A stretch of DNA of 64,000 bases from assembly GCF_000472425.1 (NCBI RefSeq), contig NZ_AXAI01000004.1, forward strand, positions 372,001 through 436,000, given 5' to 3'. The DNA is from Bradyrhizobium sp. Tv2a-2 (lineage in GTDB: Bacteria; Pseudomonadota; Alphaproteobacteria; Rhizobiales; Xanthobacteraceae). Shown here piece after piece: positions 35,105 through 43,577 of this stretch. The notes under the pieces were generated by a model. That model was not told the DNA's origin and searched no databases. It worked only from the letters and a program-made list of their open reading frames with translations. A program made the position numbers and the translations under genes. Numbering within the stretch: the stretch's first letter is position 1; the number at the start of each line of letters is the position of its first letter.

Positions 35105-36442
35105 ATGAGCAGGTACTTTGCGGCGTTGCTCGCCTCGGCGGCGCTAAGCGCGTCGTTGCCCCAATATGCCCATGCGGAGCTCGACGGCCCCGCCCTGAAG
35201 ACGAAAATCGAGAAGTCGCTCGAGAGCGACTACCCGAAGCTCGACGCGCTCTACAAGGACATCCACGCCCACCCCGAGATCGCCTTCCAGGAGGAAAAGA
35301 CCGCCGCCAAGCTTGCCGCCGAAATGCGCGCGCTGGGCTTCGAGGTCACCGAGCATGTGGGCAAGACCGGTTTGGTCGCGATCTACAAGAACGGCGACGG
35401 CCCAACCATCATGGTGCGCACCGAGCTCGACGCGCTGCCGATGGAGGAGAAAACCGGCCTGCCCTATGCGAGCCACGACAAGACCATCTGGCAGGGCCGC
35501 GAAACCTTCGTGGACCATAGCTGCGGCCACGACATCCACATGGCGAGCTGGATCGGCGCTGCAAAGACGCTGGTCGGCCTGAAGGACCAGTGGAAGGGCA
35601 CGCTGATGTTCATCGGCCAGCCTGCCGAAGAGATCGGCTCAGGCGCCAAGGCGATGCTGGAGGATGGCCTGTTCACGCGCTTTCCAAAGCCCGATTTCGG
35701 CTTCGCGCTGCATGACGGGCCCTTCGCCTACGGCACCGTGCTCTATCGGGTCGGCGTCGGCTCCTCGAATTCCGACAGCCTTTACGTCAAATTCCGCGGC
35801 CGCGGCGGGCATGGCGCGGTGCCGCAGGCGACCATCGATCCCGTGATGATGGCTTCGCGCTTTGTCGTGGATGTGCAGAGCGTGATCAGCCGCGAAAAGG
35901 ACCCGACCGAATTCGGCGTGGTCAGCATCGGCGCGATCCATGGCGGCACCGCGGAGAACATCATCCCCGACGATGTCGTCCTGTTCGGCACGATCAGAAC
36001 CTTCAAGCCGGAGGTGCGCGCCAAGATGCTCGAAGGCATCGCGCGCACCGCAAAGGCGGTGGCCGCGATGTCGAACGCTCCGGAGCCCGAGATCAAGATC
36101 ACCGAAGGCGCCAAGGCCGTGGTCAATGATGCAGAGGTGGTCGGGACTGCCGAGAAGGTGTTGAAAACCGCATTCGGCGACAAATTCCGCACCTCGCCGC
36201 CGGGCACGCCGAGCGAGGACTATTCGGAGTTCATCAACGCGGGCGTGCCCTCGATGTTCTTCAACATCGGCGTCTACGAGCCCGAGCGCGTCGCCGCCGC
36301 CCGCAATGACACTGGCCCGCAACTGCCCGCCAACCACTCGCCTTTGTTCGCGCCGGTGCCGAAGCCGACCATCGAGACCGGCGTCGAGGCAATGACGCTG
36401 GCGGTCTTGAGCGCGTTCGACCGCCACGCCAGGGGGCACTAA
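35105..36442 (+). CDS. M20-family amidohydrolase, exported
   Basis: 445 residues with a signal peptide (MSRYFAALLASAALSASLP, cleavage near 'QYAHAEL'). The M20/M40 fold follows: 'DIHAHPEIAFQEEKTAAKLA', 'MVRTELDALPMEEKTGLPYAS', metal ligands 'DHSCGHDIHMASWIGAA', catalytic Glu in 'GQPAEEIGSGAKAML' and 'GFALHDGPFAYG' (His ligand). The dimerisation domain has 'GRGGHGAVPQATIDPV' and the end has 'TPSEDYSEFINAGVPSMFFNIG'. It is related to hippurate/IAA-amino acid hydrolases, so cleavage of N-acyl amino acids in the periplasm is likely. It lies 10 bases after the NUDIX gene. Confidence 0.92.
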   Translation: MSRYFAALLASAALSASLPQYAHAELDGPALKTKIEKSLESDYPKLDALYKDIHAHPEIAFQEEKTAAKLAAEMRALGFEVTEHVGKTGLVAIYKNGDGPTIMVRTELDALPMEEKTGLPYASHDKTIWQGRETFVDHSCGHDIHMASWIGAAKTLVGLKDQWKGTLMFIGQPAEEIGSGAKAMLEDGLFTRFPKPDFGFALHDGPFAYGTVLYRVGVGSSNSDSLYVKFRGRGGHGAVPQATIDPVMMASRFVVDVQSVISREKDPTEFGVVSIGAIHGGTAENIIPDDVVLFGTIRTFKPEVRAKMLEGIARTAKAVAAMSNAPEPEIKITEGAKAVVNDAEVVGTAEKVLKTAFGDKFRTSPPGTPSEDYSEFINAGVPSMFFNIGVYEPERVAAARNDTGPQLPANHSPLFAPVPKPTIETGVEAMTLAVLSAFDRHARGH

Positions 36443-36460
36443 GGGGTGCAGGCTCGCTCC

Positions 36461-36548
36461 CCGTCATTACGAGGAGCGAAGCGACGCGGCAATCCCGACC
36501 GCCTCCGCGGAAGCAGTCTGGATTGCTTCCCTGCGCTCGCAATGACAG
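36461..36548. repeat. Interspersed palindromic (REP-like) element
   Basis: Starts CCGTCATTACGAGGAGCGAA, contains 'GGATTGCTTC' and ends CGCTCGCAATGACAGCG. Same class as the copies at 57081 and 61751. Confidence 0.6.
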
Positions 36549-36565
36549 CGCGGCTCGCTGGAGCC

Positions 36566-36716
36566 TCAAGAGGTTTTTCCCGACCAAGCCAAGCCTGCTG
36601 ATCGAGTGCGATCGAGAATTGCCCGCCGCCGGTTGCGTGCATTCAGCCCGCCGTGGCCTCGAGAAGCAGACCTCCAAGTTGAGACGATCCAGCACATAGA
36701 TGATCCCGACTGACAT
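36566..36716 (-). pseudogene. Broken copy of the 57-aa protein encoded at 41171-41344
   Basis: The first 16 codons (MSVGIIYVLDRLNLEV) match the start of the intact small protein at 41171-41344 (MLASVVYMLDGLDLEF). After that the similarity moves to another frame, where 'GGGQFSIALDQQAWL' parallels 'NYQAFSVALERLI' of the intact copy. A frameshift or indel has therefore broken it. It sits divergently from a short plus-strand frame, as its intact paralogue does. Confidence 0.45.
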
Positions 36717-36800
36717 TCAGACTCTCGTGTCGGGCTCATAGAGTCGCTCCGCAAGCGTTGCTTAGCGCAAACAAAAAAGAGCGACCCAAGGAGAGTCTGA

Positions 36801-36929
36801 ATGTCCGCTTTGCAGATCACTCAAGCGTTCGAACAGCCGTCGAAACCCATTGCACGCTGGAGCCAATGTTGGACGCCGAAAGGGGTCAACGTTCGGAGCC
36901 GAAACACACACACGCGCTTTCCAGATTAA
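36801..36929 (+). CDS. Short hypothetical protein, 42 aa
   Basis: MSALQITQAFEQPSKPIARW..., ending FPD. AAGGAGAG about eight bases before the ATG is a good ribosome site, and the promoter-side sequence is shared with the gene at 41415. The protein itself resembles nothing known. Another frame of the same stretch, ending at 37003, encodes a signal-like segment 'RLIALAFPALIAFAFLSKTSAGA', so a frameshifted small secreted protein is an alternative reading. Confidence 0.35.
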   Translation: MSALQITQAFEQPSKPIARWSQCWTPKGVNVRSRNTHTRFPD

Positions 36930-37274
36930 TCGCACTCGCGTTTCCCGCGTTAATCGCATTCGCTTTTCTAAGCAAGACCTCGGCTGGGGCGCGCGCCCAT
37001 TAGAACTCAGCAGAAGCGAGCGAGCATCAGCATAAGTATTGCCGCTTCTCTACCAACGGTCGCGTTCAGAACCGCGAGTTTGCCGACGCACTCCTTGGTT
37101 GACGACCCGAGAAACGCCAAAGCCTATCAACCAAAGGGACCCGTACTCGAAACAACTCGGCTGAATAATCATCAGCCATCCCGCAATCAAAATGGCGCCT
37201 GCGCAATGCTGTCACGATATCGTAATCGAAGCCTCGCGTGTCGAAGTGCTTGCGATCGCAGTCAGGGGAGGTCG
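36930..37274. other. Spacer upstream of the haloacid operon
   Basis: About 345 bases with no convincing gene. It should contain the promoter of the operon that starts at 37275. GGGGAGG lies just before that start. I could not pick a -35/-10 pair or an enhancer site with confidence. Confidence 0.4.
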
Positions 37275-37592
37275 ATGGCCTCCAACAGAGCATCGCTCGA
37301 GGCTGCGCATGCCTCGGTCAGGGCTCTGATAGCAGAGAAGCTCAAATACCTGGTGCCGATGACCGTCGTTTTCATGACGTGTTACGTCGGCTTGACGGCG
37401 CTTGCGGGCTTCGCGAAGGGCCTGGTCGGAATGAAGGTCATCGGCTCGGTCAATCTCGGGTTCGTGCTTATCGCCCTCAACTACCTGCTGTCCTGGCTGC
37501 TTGCGATCCTTTATGGCCACATCGCGCAGTCCAAGTTCGATCCGTTAGCCGCACGTGCCGCATCGGCCGCTTCTGAGGGAGTACGGAAATGA
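37275..37592 (+). CDS. DUF485 membrane protein (small partner of a solute symporter)
   Basis: 105 residues. After a polar N-terminus (MASNRASLEAAHASVRALIA) come two transmembrane helices: 'LVPMTVVFMTCYVGLTALAGF' and 'LGFVLIALNYLLSWLLAILYGHIA'. This is the DUF485/YjcH type, usually encoded directly before an ActP-like sodium:solute symporter, as here (4-base ATGA overlap). GGGGAGG before the Met at 37275 decides the start. It probably assists the permease; its exact role is not known. Confidence 0.88.
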   Translation: MASNRASLEAAHASVRALIAEKLKYLVPMTVVFMTCYVGLTALAGFAKGLVGMKVIGSVNLGFVLIALNYLLSWLLAILYGHIAQSKFDPLAARAASAASEGVRK

Positions 37593-39148
37593 GCACGACG
37601 CTCGCGATATTCGCCGTGATCCTGCTGATTACGCTCGGGATAACGTATTGGGCTGCGCGGCGCACCATGACCACCAGCGGTTTCTACGCGGCTGACGGCG
37701 CACTTACGGCCGCACAGAACGGCCTCGCTTTGGCCGGCGACTGGGCCAGCGCCGCGGCATTCCTCGGCTTCAGCGGATTAACCGCGCTCTACGGCATGGA
37801 TGGAGGATTTTACGCGCTCGGTCCTCTGGTCGCCTTTTGCACGGTGCTCTTTCTGATCGCGGAGCCGATGCGAAATGCCGGAAAGTACACCATCGGTGAT
37901 ATCGTGCGCGGCCGGATGCAGACCCGGACATCGCTTCTCGCCGTCATTGCGGGGACCGTCGTCGTCAATTTCGCTTACCTCATGCCACAAATGGCCGGGG
38001 CGGGAGTTCTGGTGCGCCTGCTAACGGGGATTTCCTACGATCGGGCCGTGGTCTTTGTTGGCGCCAGCATGATCGTTTATGTCGCTTTCGGTGGAATGCT
38101 TGCCACTACTTGGGTCCAGATCGTGAAGGCGGTCCTCATGCTGAGTGCCGGCGCGATCATCTTGCTGATGGTCCTTCTGGTGGTGCACTTCGATCCGCTC
38201 GTCTTGTTCTCAGAGGCAGAAAAGAGATACGGCGCCGCTTATCTCCTACCCGGCAATTACCTGAAGAATCCCTTCGACCAGATTTCGCTGGGATTGGGTT
38301 ACGTCTTGGGTCTCGCCGGTCTGCCGCATGTGATGACGCGATTTTTTACAGTGCCCGACGCCAAGACGGCCCGACGTTCCGTCGTGTGGGTGATGTTTCT
38401 GGCAGGGGCCTTCTTTGCGAGTACGACATTGTTCGGCTTGGCCGCGGCGGACTTTGTGGGGCAGGACGCGATTCGGGCCGCGGACAGCGGCGGCAATCTC
38501 ACGCTGCCCTTGTTGGCGCAGCACCTCGGTGGAGGCAAGGGAAGCTTTGGTGGTGACTTGATGCTCGGCCTCGTCGCCGCAGTCGCGACGGCTTCGATCC
38601 TGGCCGTGGTTTCGGGCCTGACGCTTTCAACATCAACCGCGATCGCGCACGACTTCTACGCCAACTGGATCAAGCGGGGGCAGGTCGATAGCAGGCAGGA
38701 GGTATGGGTTGCGCGCACAGTCGCGGTCCTTATCGGAGCTTTGGCCATCGCGCTCGGAATTCTCGCACAAGGCGTCAACGTCGCGGTGCTGGTCATCCTC
38801 GCAATCTGCGTCGCCGCAAGCGCAAATTTCCCGGTCTTGGTCCTTTCGCTGTTCTGGCGTCGCTTTAACACCGGCGGCGTGGTCGGCGGAATGGTGCTTG
38901 GTCTGACGTCTTCCGTCGTGCTGGCGATGATAGGACCTGCGATGCGGGGTACGGATGCGCTCTGGCCGCTCGTCAATCCGACCATCGTGTCACTGCCCCT
39001 GGGTTTCCTCGGCGGCGTGCTCGGGACCTTGGTCGCGGGGCGCGACCTCGCCAACGAAAAGCGCTTCGACGCGTTCCTCTTCCAGGTTCATACCGGCATC
39101 GAACCGGAGTCCCTCGACAGGCGAACCATTGCGAAAAGTAGATCCTAA
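37589..39148 (+). CDS. Sodium:solute symporter (SSS family, ActP-like)
   Basis: 519 residues with about 13 hydrophobic helices. Family marks: 'ITYWAARRTMTTSGFYAADGALTAAQNGLALAGDWASAAAFLGFSG', 'YALGPLVAFCTVLFLIAEPMRNAGKYTIGDI', 'GLPHVMTRFFTVPDAKTARRSV' and 'ISGLTLSTSTAIAHDFYANWI'-type sequence. Homologues with a DUF485 partner carry acetate, glycolate, pyruvate or related small monocarboxylates with Na+. Because the next gene is a 2-haloacid dehalogenase, haloacetate or 2-halopropionate import is inferred. It overlaps the DUF485 gene by 4 bases; the dehalogenase starts 18 bases downstream. Confidence 0.93.
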   Translation: MSTTLAIFAVILLITLGITYWAARRTMTTSGFYAADGALTAAQNGLALAGDWASAAAFLGFSGLTALYGMDGGFYALGPLVAFCTVLFLIAEPMRNAGKYTIGDIVRGRMQTRTSLLAVIAGTVVVNFAYLMPQMAGAGVLVRLLTGISYDRAVVFVGASMIVYVAFGGMLATTWVQIVKAVLMLSAGAIILLMVLLVVHFDPLVLFSEAEKRYGAAYLLPGNYLKNPFDQISLGLGYVLGLAGLPHVMTRFFTVPDAKTARRSVVWVMFLAGAFFASTTLFGLAAADFVGQDAIRAADSGGNLTLPLLAQHLGGGKGSFGGDLMLGLVAAVATASILAVVSGLTLSTSTAIAHDFYANWIKRGQVDSRQEVWVARTVAVLIGALAIALGILAQGVNVAVLVILAICVAASANFPVLVLSLFWRRFNTGGVVGGMVLGLTSSVVLAMIGPAMRGTDALWPLVNPTIVSLPLGFLGGVLGTLVAGRDLANEKRFDAFLFQVHTGIEPESLDRRTIAKSRS

Positions 39149-39166
39149 TCCGAACGAGGACCGTCA

Positions 39167-39934
39167 ATGACCATCAAGGCAGTTGTCTTCGACGCCTACG
39201 GCACCCTGTACGACACTCAGTCCGTCGCAACGGTTACGGACGAGGCGTTCCCTGGCTACGGTGAAATGATCACGCAGATCTGGCGGCTCAAGCAGCTAGA
39301 ATATACCTGGCACCGTTCGCTGATGCGCCGGTACGAGGATTTTTCCGTGATTACGCGCGACGCGCTGGTCTACACGCTTCGGGCGCTGGGCCTGAAGTAC
39401 GACACCAGGGTTCTCGAGCGGATCATGGACAAATACGTCCACCTCGATCTTTATCCCGACGCGAGACAGGTGCTTGCCGACCTGAAGGACTATAAGCTGG
39501 CGATCCTTTCCAACGGCAGCACCGATATGCTGGCCGCGCTGGTCCGCAATACCGGCCTGGACAAGGTCCTCCATGCCACGATCAGCATCGACTCGAAACG
39601 AGTCTTCAAGCCGAGCCCCGAGGCGTATTCATTGGTCGAGGCGCGCCTCGGGATTGCGCCTGCTGAAGTTATCTTCGTTTCATCAAACCCGTGGGATGCG
39701 ATCGGAGCAAAGGCGGTTGGGTTCAACAGCGCGTGGATCGAACGCGTCACGCCGGAGGCGATGGCGGAGAGCTCCCGGAACAGCGATCTCATCCCGCCGC
39801 TGACGATGTTCAAAGCACTTCGCATGCAAATGGACGAACTCGGTTTGGCGCCGGATTACCGTGTGCACGGACTCTCGGCGTTTGCAAAAAGGCTGTTGTC
39901 CGGGCCGGTGCAGACCTCGCCGGCGCCTACGTAA
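39167..39934 (+). CDS. (S)-2-haloacid dehalogenase (type II, HAD superfamily)
   Basis: 255 residues. Hydrolyses L-2-haloalkanoic acids to D-2-hydroxyacids through an aspartyl ester. The full active-site set of the L-DEX/DhlB family is visible: Asp9 and Thr13 ('VVFDAYGTLYD'), Arg40, Ser115-Asn116-Gly117 ('ILSNGSTDML'), Lys148 ('RVFKPSPEAY') with Tyr154, and Ser172-Asn174-Asp177 ('SSNPWDAIGA'). The constant offset to the known enzymes supports true function rather than a general HAD phosphatase. Third gene of the permease-dehalogenase operon. The C-terminal 20 residues (AKRLLSGPVQTSPAPT) look like a loose tail. Confidence 0.93.
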   Translation: MTIKAVVFDAYGTLYDTQSVATVTDEAFPGYGEMITQIWRLKQLEYTWHRSLMRRYEDFSVITRDALVYTLRALGLKYDTRVLERIMDKYVHLDLYPDARQVLADLKDYKLAILSNGSTDMLAALVRNTGLDKVLHATISIDSKRVFKPSPEAYSLVEARLGIAPAEVIFVSSNPWDAIGAKAVGFNSAWIERVTPEAMAESSRNSDLIPPLTMFKALRMQMDELGLAPDYRVHGLSAFAKRLLSGPVQTSPAPT

Positions 39935-40012
39935 CTATGGGTGTCGGACTCGTGGAGGACATAAGGGAGATCGCGCCGAACCCAAATCAATCTCATTGGA
40001 GGATAGCTGCCG

Positions 40013-41089
40013 ATGCTGAAGTACAACATCTTGATCCTGGGCGCTTCGTACGGCTCGTTGCTTGCGTCGAAAATTCTTCTTGGAGGTCATTCGGTAAAGC
40101 TCGTCTGCCTTCCGGCCGAGGCAGACCTCATCAATTCCGAGGGCTTTCGTGTTCGGATTCCGGTCCGCGGGCGGAGCGAACCTGTCGAGCTTGATTCACG
40201 CAAGCTGCACGGCCGCGTGTCGGCAACAGGAGCGGCGGGCGTCGATCCGAAGGATTATGACCTCATCGGACTTGCGATGCAGGAACCCCAGTACGGATCG
40301 CCCGGGGTGCGGGAGCTTATGAGCGCTGTGGCCAAGTCGCGAGTGCCGTGCATGTCGATCATGAACATGCCGCCGCTTCCGTATATGAGGCGCATTCCGG
40401 GGATCGATGCCGAGCTGCTCAAGCCTGCTTACACCGCGCCCGAGGTTTGGGAAGACTTCGACCCCGCGACAATGACGCTTTGCAGTCCAGATCCCCAAGC
40501 AATAAGGCCGGCAGACGAGAAGGCCAACGTGCTGCAGGTGACTCTGCCAACGAACTTCAAAGTGGCGCGCTTCGACCTCGAAAAGGGGAGCGAAATCGTC
40601 CGGCAGCTGGAGAAGGAGATCGATGTTGCGCGCTTCAATACGCCCGAAGCCGAGATCGAGTTGCCGGTAAAGCTGCGATTCTACAACTCTATCTTCGTGC
40701 CGCTGGCGAAATGGGCCATGCTGATGGCCGGCAACTACCGGTGCATAACCGAGCAGGGTATGCGGACCGCACGAGAGGCGGTTCACTCGGATCTGGCAGC
40801 GTCGCGTTCGATTTACGATTTTGTTCTCGATGTTTGCATCAAGATAGGGGCCTCGCGCAACGACCTGGTGCCTTTCGAAAAGTACGCCGCCGCTGCGGAG
40901 AGCCTGTCACGTCCCGCCTCCGCCGCTCGCGCTTTGAACAACGGTGCCCCGAACATCGAGCGCGCGGACAGACTCGTCCAGCTTGTAGCCAAGCAGAAGG
41001 GCATGAGCCATCCGGCTCTCGATGAGATCGTGGCGTTGGTCGATCGAAGGCTCGAAGCCAATCGGAAGATCAAACCTGCAGTAGCATAG
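40013..41089 (+). CDS. Ketopantoate reductase-like oxidoreductase (ApbA/PanE family)
   Basis: 358 residues. The N-terminal NAD(P) fold starts 'YNILILGASYGSLLASKILLGGHSVKLVC' (GxSxGS in place of GxGxxG). The C-terminal helical domain has 'KLRFYNSIFVPLAKWAMLMAGNYRCI', where PanE has its catalytic Lys/Asn region. Sequence drift from true PanE and a position 78 bases after the dehalogenase suggest a dedicated role, perhaps oxidising or reducing the 2-hydroxy/2-oxo acid made from the haloacid. An opine- or octopine-type dehydrogenase is an alternative. The GGAGG sequence upstream (ttggaggatagctgccgATG) supports the start. Confidence 0.8.
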   Translation: MLKYNILILGASYGSLLASKILLGGHSVKLVCLPAEADLINSEGFRVRIPVRGRSEPVELDSRKLHGRVSATGAAGVDPKDYDLIGLAMQEPQYGSPGVRELMSAVAKSRVPCMSIMNMPPLPYMRRIPGIDAELLKPAYTAPEVWEDFDPATMTLCSPDPQAIRPADEKANVLQVTLPTNFKVARFDLEKGSEIVRQLEKEIDVARFNTPEAEIELPVKLRFYNSIFVPLAKWAMLMAGNYRCITEQGMRTAREAVHSDLAASRSIYDFVLDVCIKIGASRNDLVPFEKYAAAAESLSRPASAARALNNGAPNIERADRLVQLVAKQKGMSHPALDEIVALVDRRLEANRKIKPAVA

Positions 41090-41170
41090 CCGCTCACTCG
41101 CCGCGCTGAAGATCTCGCGGTAGCACGCCCATTCGGCTTTATTCAGTCGCGCGTTCCGACGCTGGTCGCG

Positions 41171-41344
41171 TCAGCCGCGGTCGATCGTTCGAATTAATCG
41201 TTCTAACGCGACACTGAACGCTTGGTAATTTGGGCGAGCGTGACGACGCCGAGCGTCCCACTCGAAGCTGCCGACCCCGTTTCGAATACGCTGCACGAAC
41301 TCAAGGTCGAGACCATCCAGCATGTAGACGACACTCGCTAGCAT
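41171..41344 (-). CDS. Small hypothetical protein, 57 aa (intact copy)
   Basis: MLASVVYMLDGLDLEFVQRI..., then 'GSFEWDARRRHARPNYQAFSVALERLIRTIDRG'. Predicted mixed helix with a basic C-terminal half. The same N-terminus (VVYMLDxLDLE) and C-terminal pattern occur, frame-broken, at 36566-36716. In both places the gene lies divergent from a plus-strand frame starting ATGTCC, with related spacer sequence. That repeated arrangement supports a real family. Function unknown. Confidence 0.5.
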   Translation of the reverse strand: MLASVVYMLDGLDLEFVQRIRNGVGSFEWDARRRHARPNYQAFSVALERLIRTIDRG

Positions 41345-41414
41345 TCAGGGTCTGATCTCAGGACGTTACGTTCACTCCGCAATCGTTGCTCGATTCAAAT
41401 GAAGGAGTGTCCGA

Positions 41415-41666
41415 ATGTCCCGCTTAATTTTCGCCGCCGCTGTCGTTCTGTCGGCGCTGACGGCGACCCCGATGGTCTTCGCCAAGGAGCATCGCCACGC
41501 CCATAAAGCGCCGCGTTACATCAACATCGTTCGTCCCAGCCAAGGCTACGCCATTCCGCGATGGTCCTACGCAGCGCCTCGACCGCCGGTCCAATACGAC
41601 TCGACCCCGAGCTACAACGATCCGTCCAAATTTGGCGGCAGCACGGCGTTGCCTGTGACGCGCTGA
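41415..41666 (+). CDS. Small secreted protein, 83 aa
   Basis: Signal peptide MSRLIFAAAVVLSALTATP with cleavage near 'MVFAKEH', then a His/Pro/Tyr-rich mature peptide of about 58 residues ('HRHAHKAPRYINIVRPSQG', 'RWSYAAPRPPVQYDSTPSYNDPS'). It resembles other short Bradyrhizobium exported peptides with no known function. GAAGGAGTG precedes the ATG by about six bases. The upstream region is related to that before the frame at 36801. Confidence 0.65.
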   Translation: MSRLIFAAAVVLSALTATPMVFAKEHRHAHKAPRYINIVRPSQGYAIPRWSYAAPRPPVQYDSTPSYNDPSKFGGSTALPVTR

Positions 41667-41922
41667 GGCTTCTCGAAGTCAGCATCGAGCGCCCCTCTCG
41701 TATCCTTGTGAGTGTCCATTCGGTCTGCCGCGGACGACTGTATGTTTGGCGACATCAGCGTTCGCCGCACGGACCGAATGGACAACCTAGAGCGGCCCGG
41801 AATGATGGGCATGTCGGAGGGCAGGCCCAAAACAGAATAATCTTCCACTGCCCCACGATGGCGCCGCCCCACGCCATGCCTATCTCAGTTGGACCAGCAA
41901 CTTTCCGGGGACCAACGGGCTC
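41667..41922. other. Short spacer
   Basis: 256 bases. It includes a 32-codon frame (41742-41840, MFGDISVRRTDRMDNLERPG...) with no ribosome site; not accepted as a gene. No clear promoter or terminator. Confidence 0.35.
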
Positions 41923-43248
41923 ATGGCAAAACGTCAACTCAAGCTTGGCGCGTTCATGCGCCCGGTCAGCATTCACACCGGCGCCTGGCGCTATCCCGGG
42001 GCGTGGCCCGACGCCAATTTCAACTTCGCCCATTTGAAAGACCTGATCCGCAAGCTGGAAGCCGGCAAGTTCGACGCCTTCTTCATGGCCGATCACCTCG
42101 CCGTGCTCAACATGCCGGTCAATGCGCTCAAGCGCAGCCACACGGTGACCTCGTTCGAACCATTCACCTTGCTCTCGGCGCTGTCGGCCGTCACCGAGCA
42201 TATCGGCCTGATCGCGACCGGCTCGACCACGTTCGATGCGCCCTATCACGTCGCCCGCCGCTTTGCCTCGCTCGACCACATCTCGGGCGGCCGTGCGGGC
42301 TGGAATATCGTCACCACGTCCAATCCGGATGCCGCGCTCAATTTCGGCCTCGATGACCACATGGAGCATGCCGAGCGCTATCGCCGCGCCCGCGAGTTCT
42401 ATGATGTCGTCACCGGCCTGTGGGACTCCTTCGCCGACGACGCCTTTGTGCGCGATGTCGAAAGCGGCCTCTATTTCGATCCGGAGCGCATGCATGTGCT
42501 CGATCACAAAGGCGAATTTCTGAAGGTGCGCGGGCCGCTCAATATCGGCCGCCCTGTGCAGGGCTGGCCGGTCATCGTGCAGGCCGGCGCCTCCGAGGAC
42601 GGCAGGCAGCTCGCGGCCGAGACGGCGGAAGCCGTGTTCACCGGCGGCGGCAGCCTCGCCGATGGACAAAAGCTCTATGCCGACATCAAGGGCCGCATGG
42701 AGAAGATCGGCCGCGACCCCGAGCATCTGAAGATCCTGCCCGGCGCCTTTGTCGTGGTCGGCGACAGCGTCGAGGAAGCCAAGGAGAAACGAGCGCTGCT
42801 CGACAGCCGCGTGCATTACGACAGTGCGATTGCTTCCCTCTCCGTGATCCTCGGCACTGATGCCTCCGGCTTCGATCCCGACGGTCAGCTGCCTGAAATC
42901 CCCGAGACCAATGCGTCGAAAAGCGGTCGCCAGCGGCTGGTCGATCTTGCCGCGCGCGAAAAACTCACCGTGCGTCAGCTCGCGCAGCGGGTCGGCGGCT
43001 ATGGGGGACTGTCGTTCGTCGGCACACCGAAATCCATCGCCGACCAGATGGAGGAGTGGCTCACGACCCGCGGCTCCGATGGATTCAACATCATGTTCCC
43101 CTACCTGCCGCAGGGCCTGAGCGACTTCGTCGACAAGGTGGTCCCGGAGCTGCAACGGCGGGAGATCTTCCGCCGCGAATATGAGGGCAAGACGCTGCGG
43201 GAGAATCTGGGGCTGCCGCGGCCGAAAAACCGGTTTTTCGAGGCATAA
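41923..43248 (+). CDS. LLM-class flavin-dependent monooxygenase (NtaA/SnaA/DszA type)
   Basis: 441 residues of the FMN/FMNH2-dependent two-component monooxygenase family (nitrilotriacetate, pristinamycin, dibenzothiophene-sulfone and alkane types). Diagnostic: 'LKLGAFMRPVSIHTGAWRYP', 'KFDAFFMADHLAVLNM', 'TEHIGLIATGSTTFDAPYHVARRFASLDHISGGRAGWNIVTTSNPDAALNFG' and 'GRPVQGWPVIVQAGASEDGRQLAAETAEAVFTGG'. Needs a separate flavin reductase, none of which is adjacent. Substrate cannot be told; desulfurisation or xenobiotic N-acid breakdown are family roles. Confidence 0.93.
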   Translation: MAKRQLKLGAFMRPVSIHTGAWRYPGAWPDANFNFAHLKDLIRKLEAGKFDAFFMADHLAVLNMPVNALKRSHTVTSFEPFTLLSALSAVTEHIGLIATGSTTFDAPYHVARRFASLDHISGGRAGWNIVTTSNPDAALNFGLDDHMEHAERYRRAREFYDVVTGLWDSFADDAFVRDVESGLYFDPERMHVLDHKGEFLKVRGPLNIGRPVQGWPVIVQAGASEDGRQLAAETAEAVFTGGGSLADGQKLYADIKGRMEKIGRDPEHLKILPGAFVVVGDSVEEAKEKRALLDSRVHYDSAIASLSVILGTDASGFDPDGQLPEIPETNASKSGRQRLVDLAAREKLTVRQLAQRVGGYGGLSFVGTPKSIADQMEEWLTTRGSDGFNIMFPYLPQGLSDFVDKVVPELQRREIFRREYEGKTLRENLGLPRPKNRFFEA

Positions 43249-43383
43249 TCACCCCGAATTGGTCCGTTTTCGGGTGCGAAAACCTTGACATCAGGGCTTT
43301 TCTGGCTACGTTGCGCACCAAACACGCGTCCGGTTTGGCGGGCGCCCTGCCCCCAAAATCGAACTATCGAAGGTCTCAAGACA

Positions 43384-43551
43384 ATGGCCAAAGCGGTCAC
43401 CATAAAGATCAAGCTCGTGTCCACGGCCGACACCGGCTACTACTACGTCGCCAAGAAGAATTCGCGCACGATGACCGACAAGCTGGTAAAGAAGAAGTAC
43501 GATCCCGTCGCGCGCAAGCACGTCGAGTTCCGCGAAGCCAAGATCAAGTAA
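43384..43551 (+). CDS. rpmG: 50S ribosomal protein L33
   Basis: 55 residues, [18 protein letters not shown], then '[36 protein letters not shown]'. The family core (TGYYYVxKKNxRxxxxKLxxKKYDPxxRKHVxxxExKIK) is intact. It lacks the Cys pairs of zinc-binding L33 forms, so it is the Cys-minus paralogue. Single gene; a strong terminator follows 27 bases after the stop. Confidence 0.97.
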   Translation: MAKAVTIKIKLVSTADTGYYYVAKKNSRTMTDKLVKKKYDPVARKHVEFREAKIK

Positions 43552-43577
43552 CATCGCGGGAATGCTATAGACTTCGA

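Larger units (their letters stand above)
36443..36800. other. Spacer: palindromic repeat plus divergent-module copy A
   Basis: Contains an interspersed palindrome (36461-36548), a broken reverse-strand small gene (36566-36716) and a probable promoter region (36717-36800) whose sequence recurs at 41345-41414. No intact gene larger than 60 residues. Confidence 0.5.

Noticed and set aside
41742..41840. 32-codon frame upstream of the flavin monooxygenase
   Set aside because: No ribosome site and no known relative.
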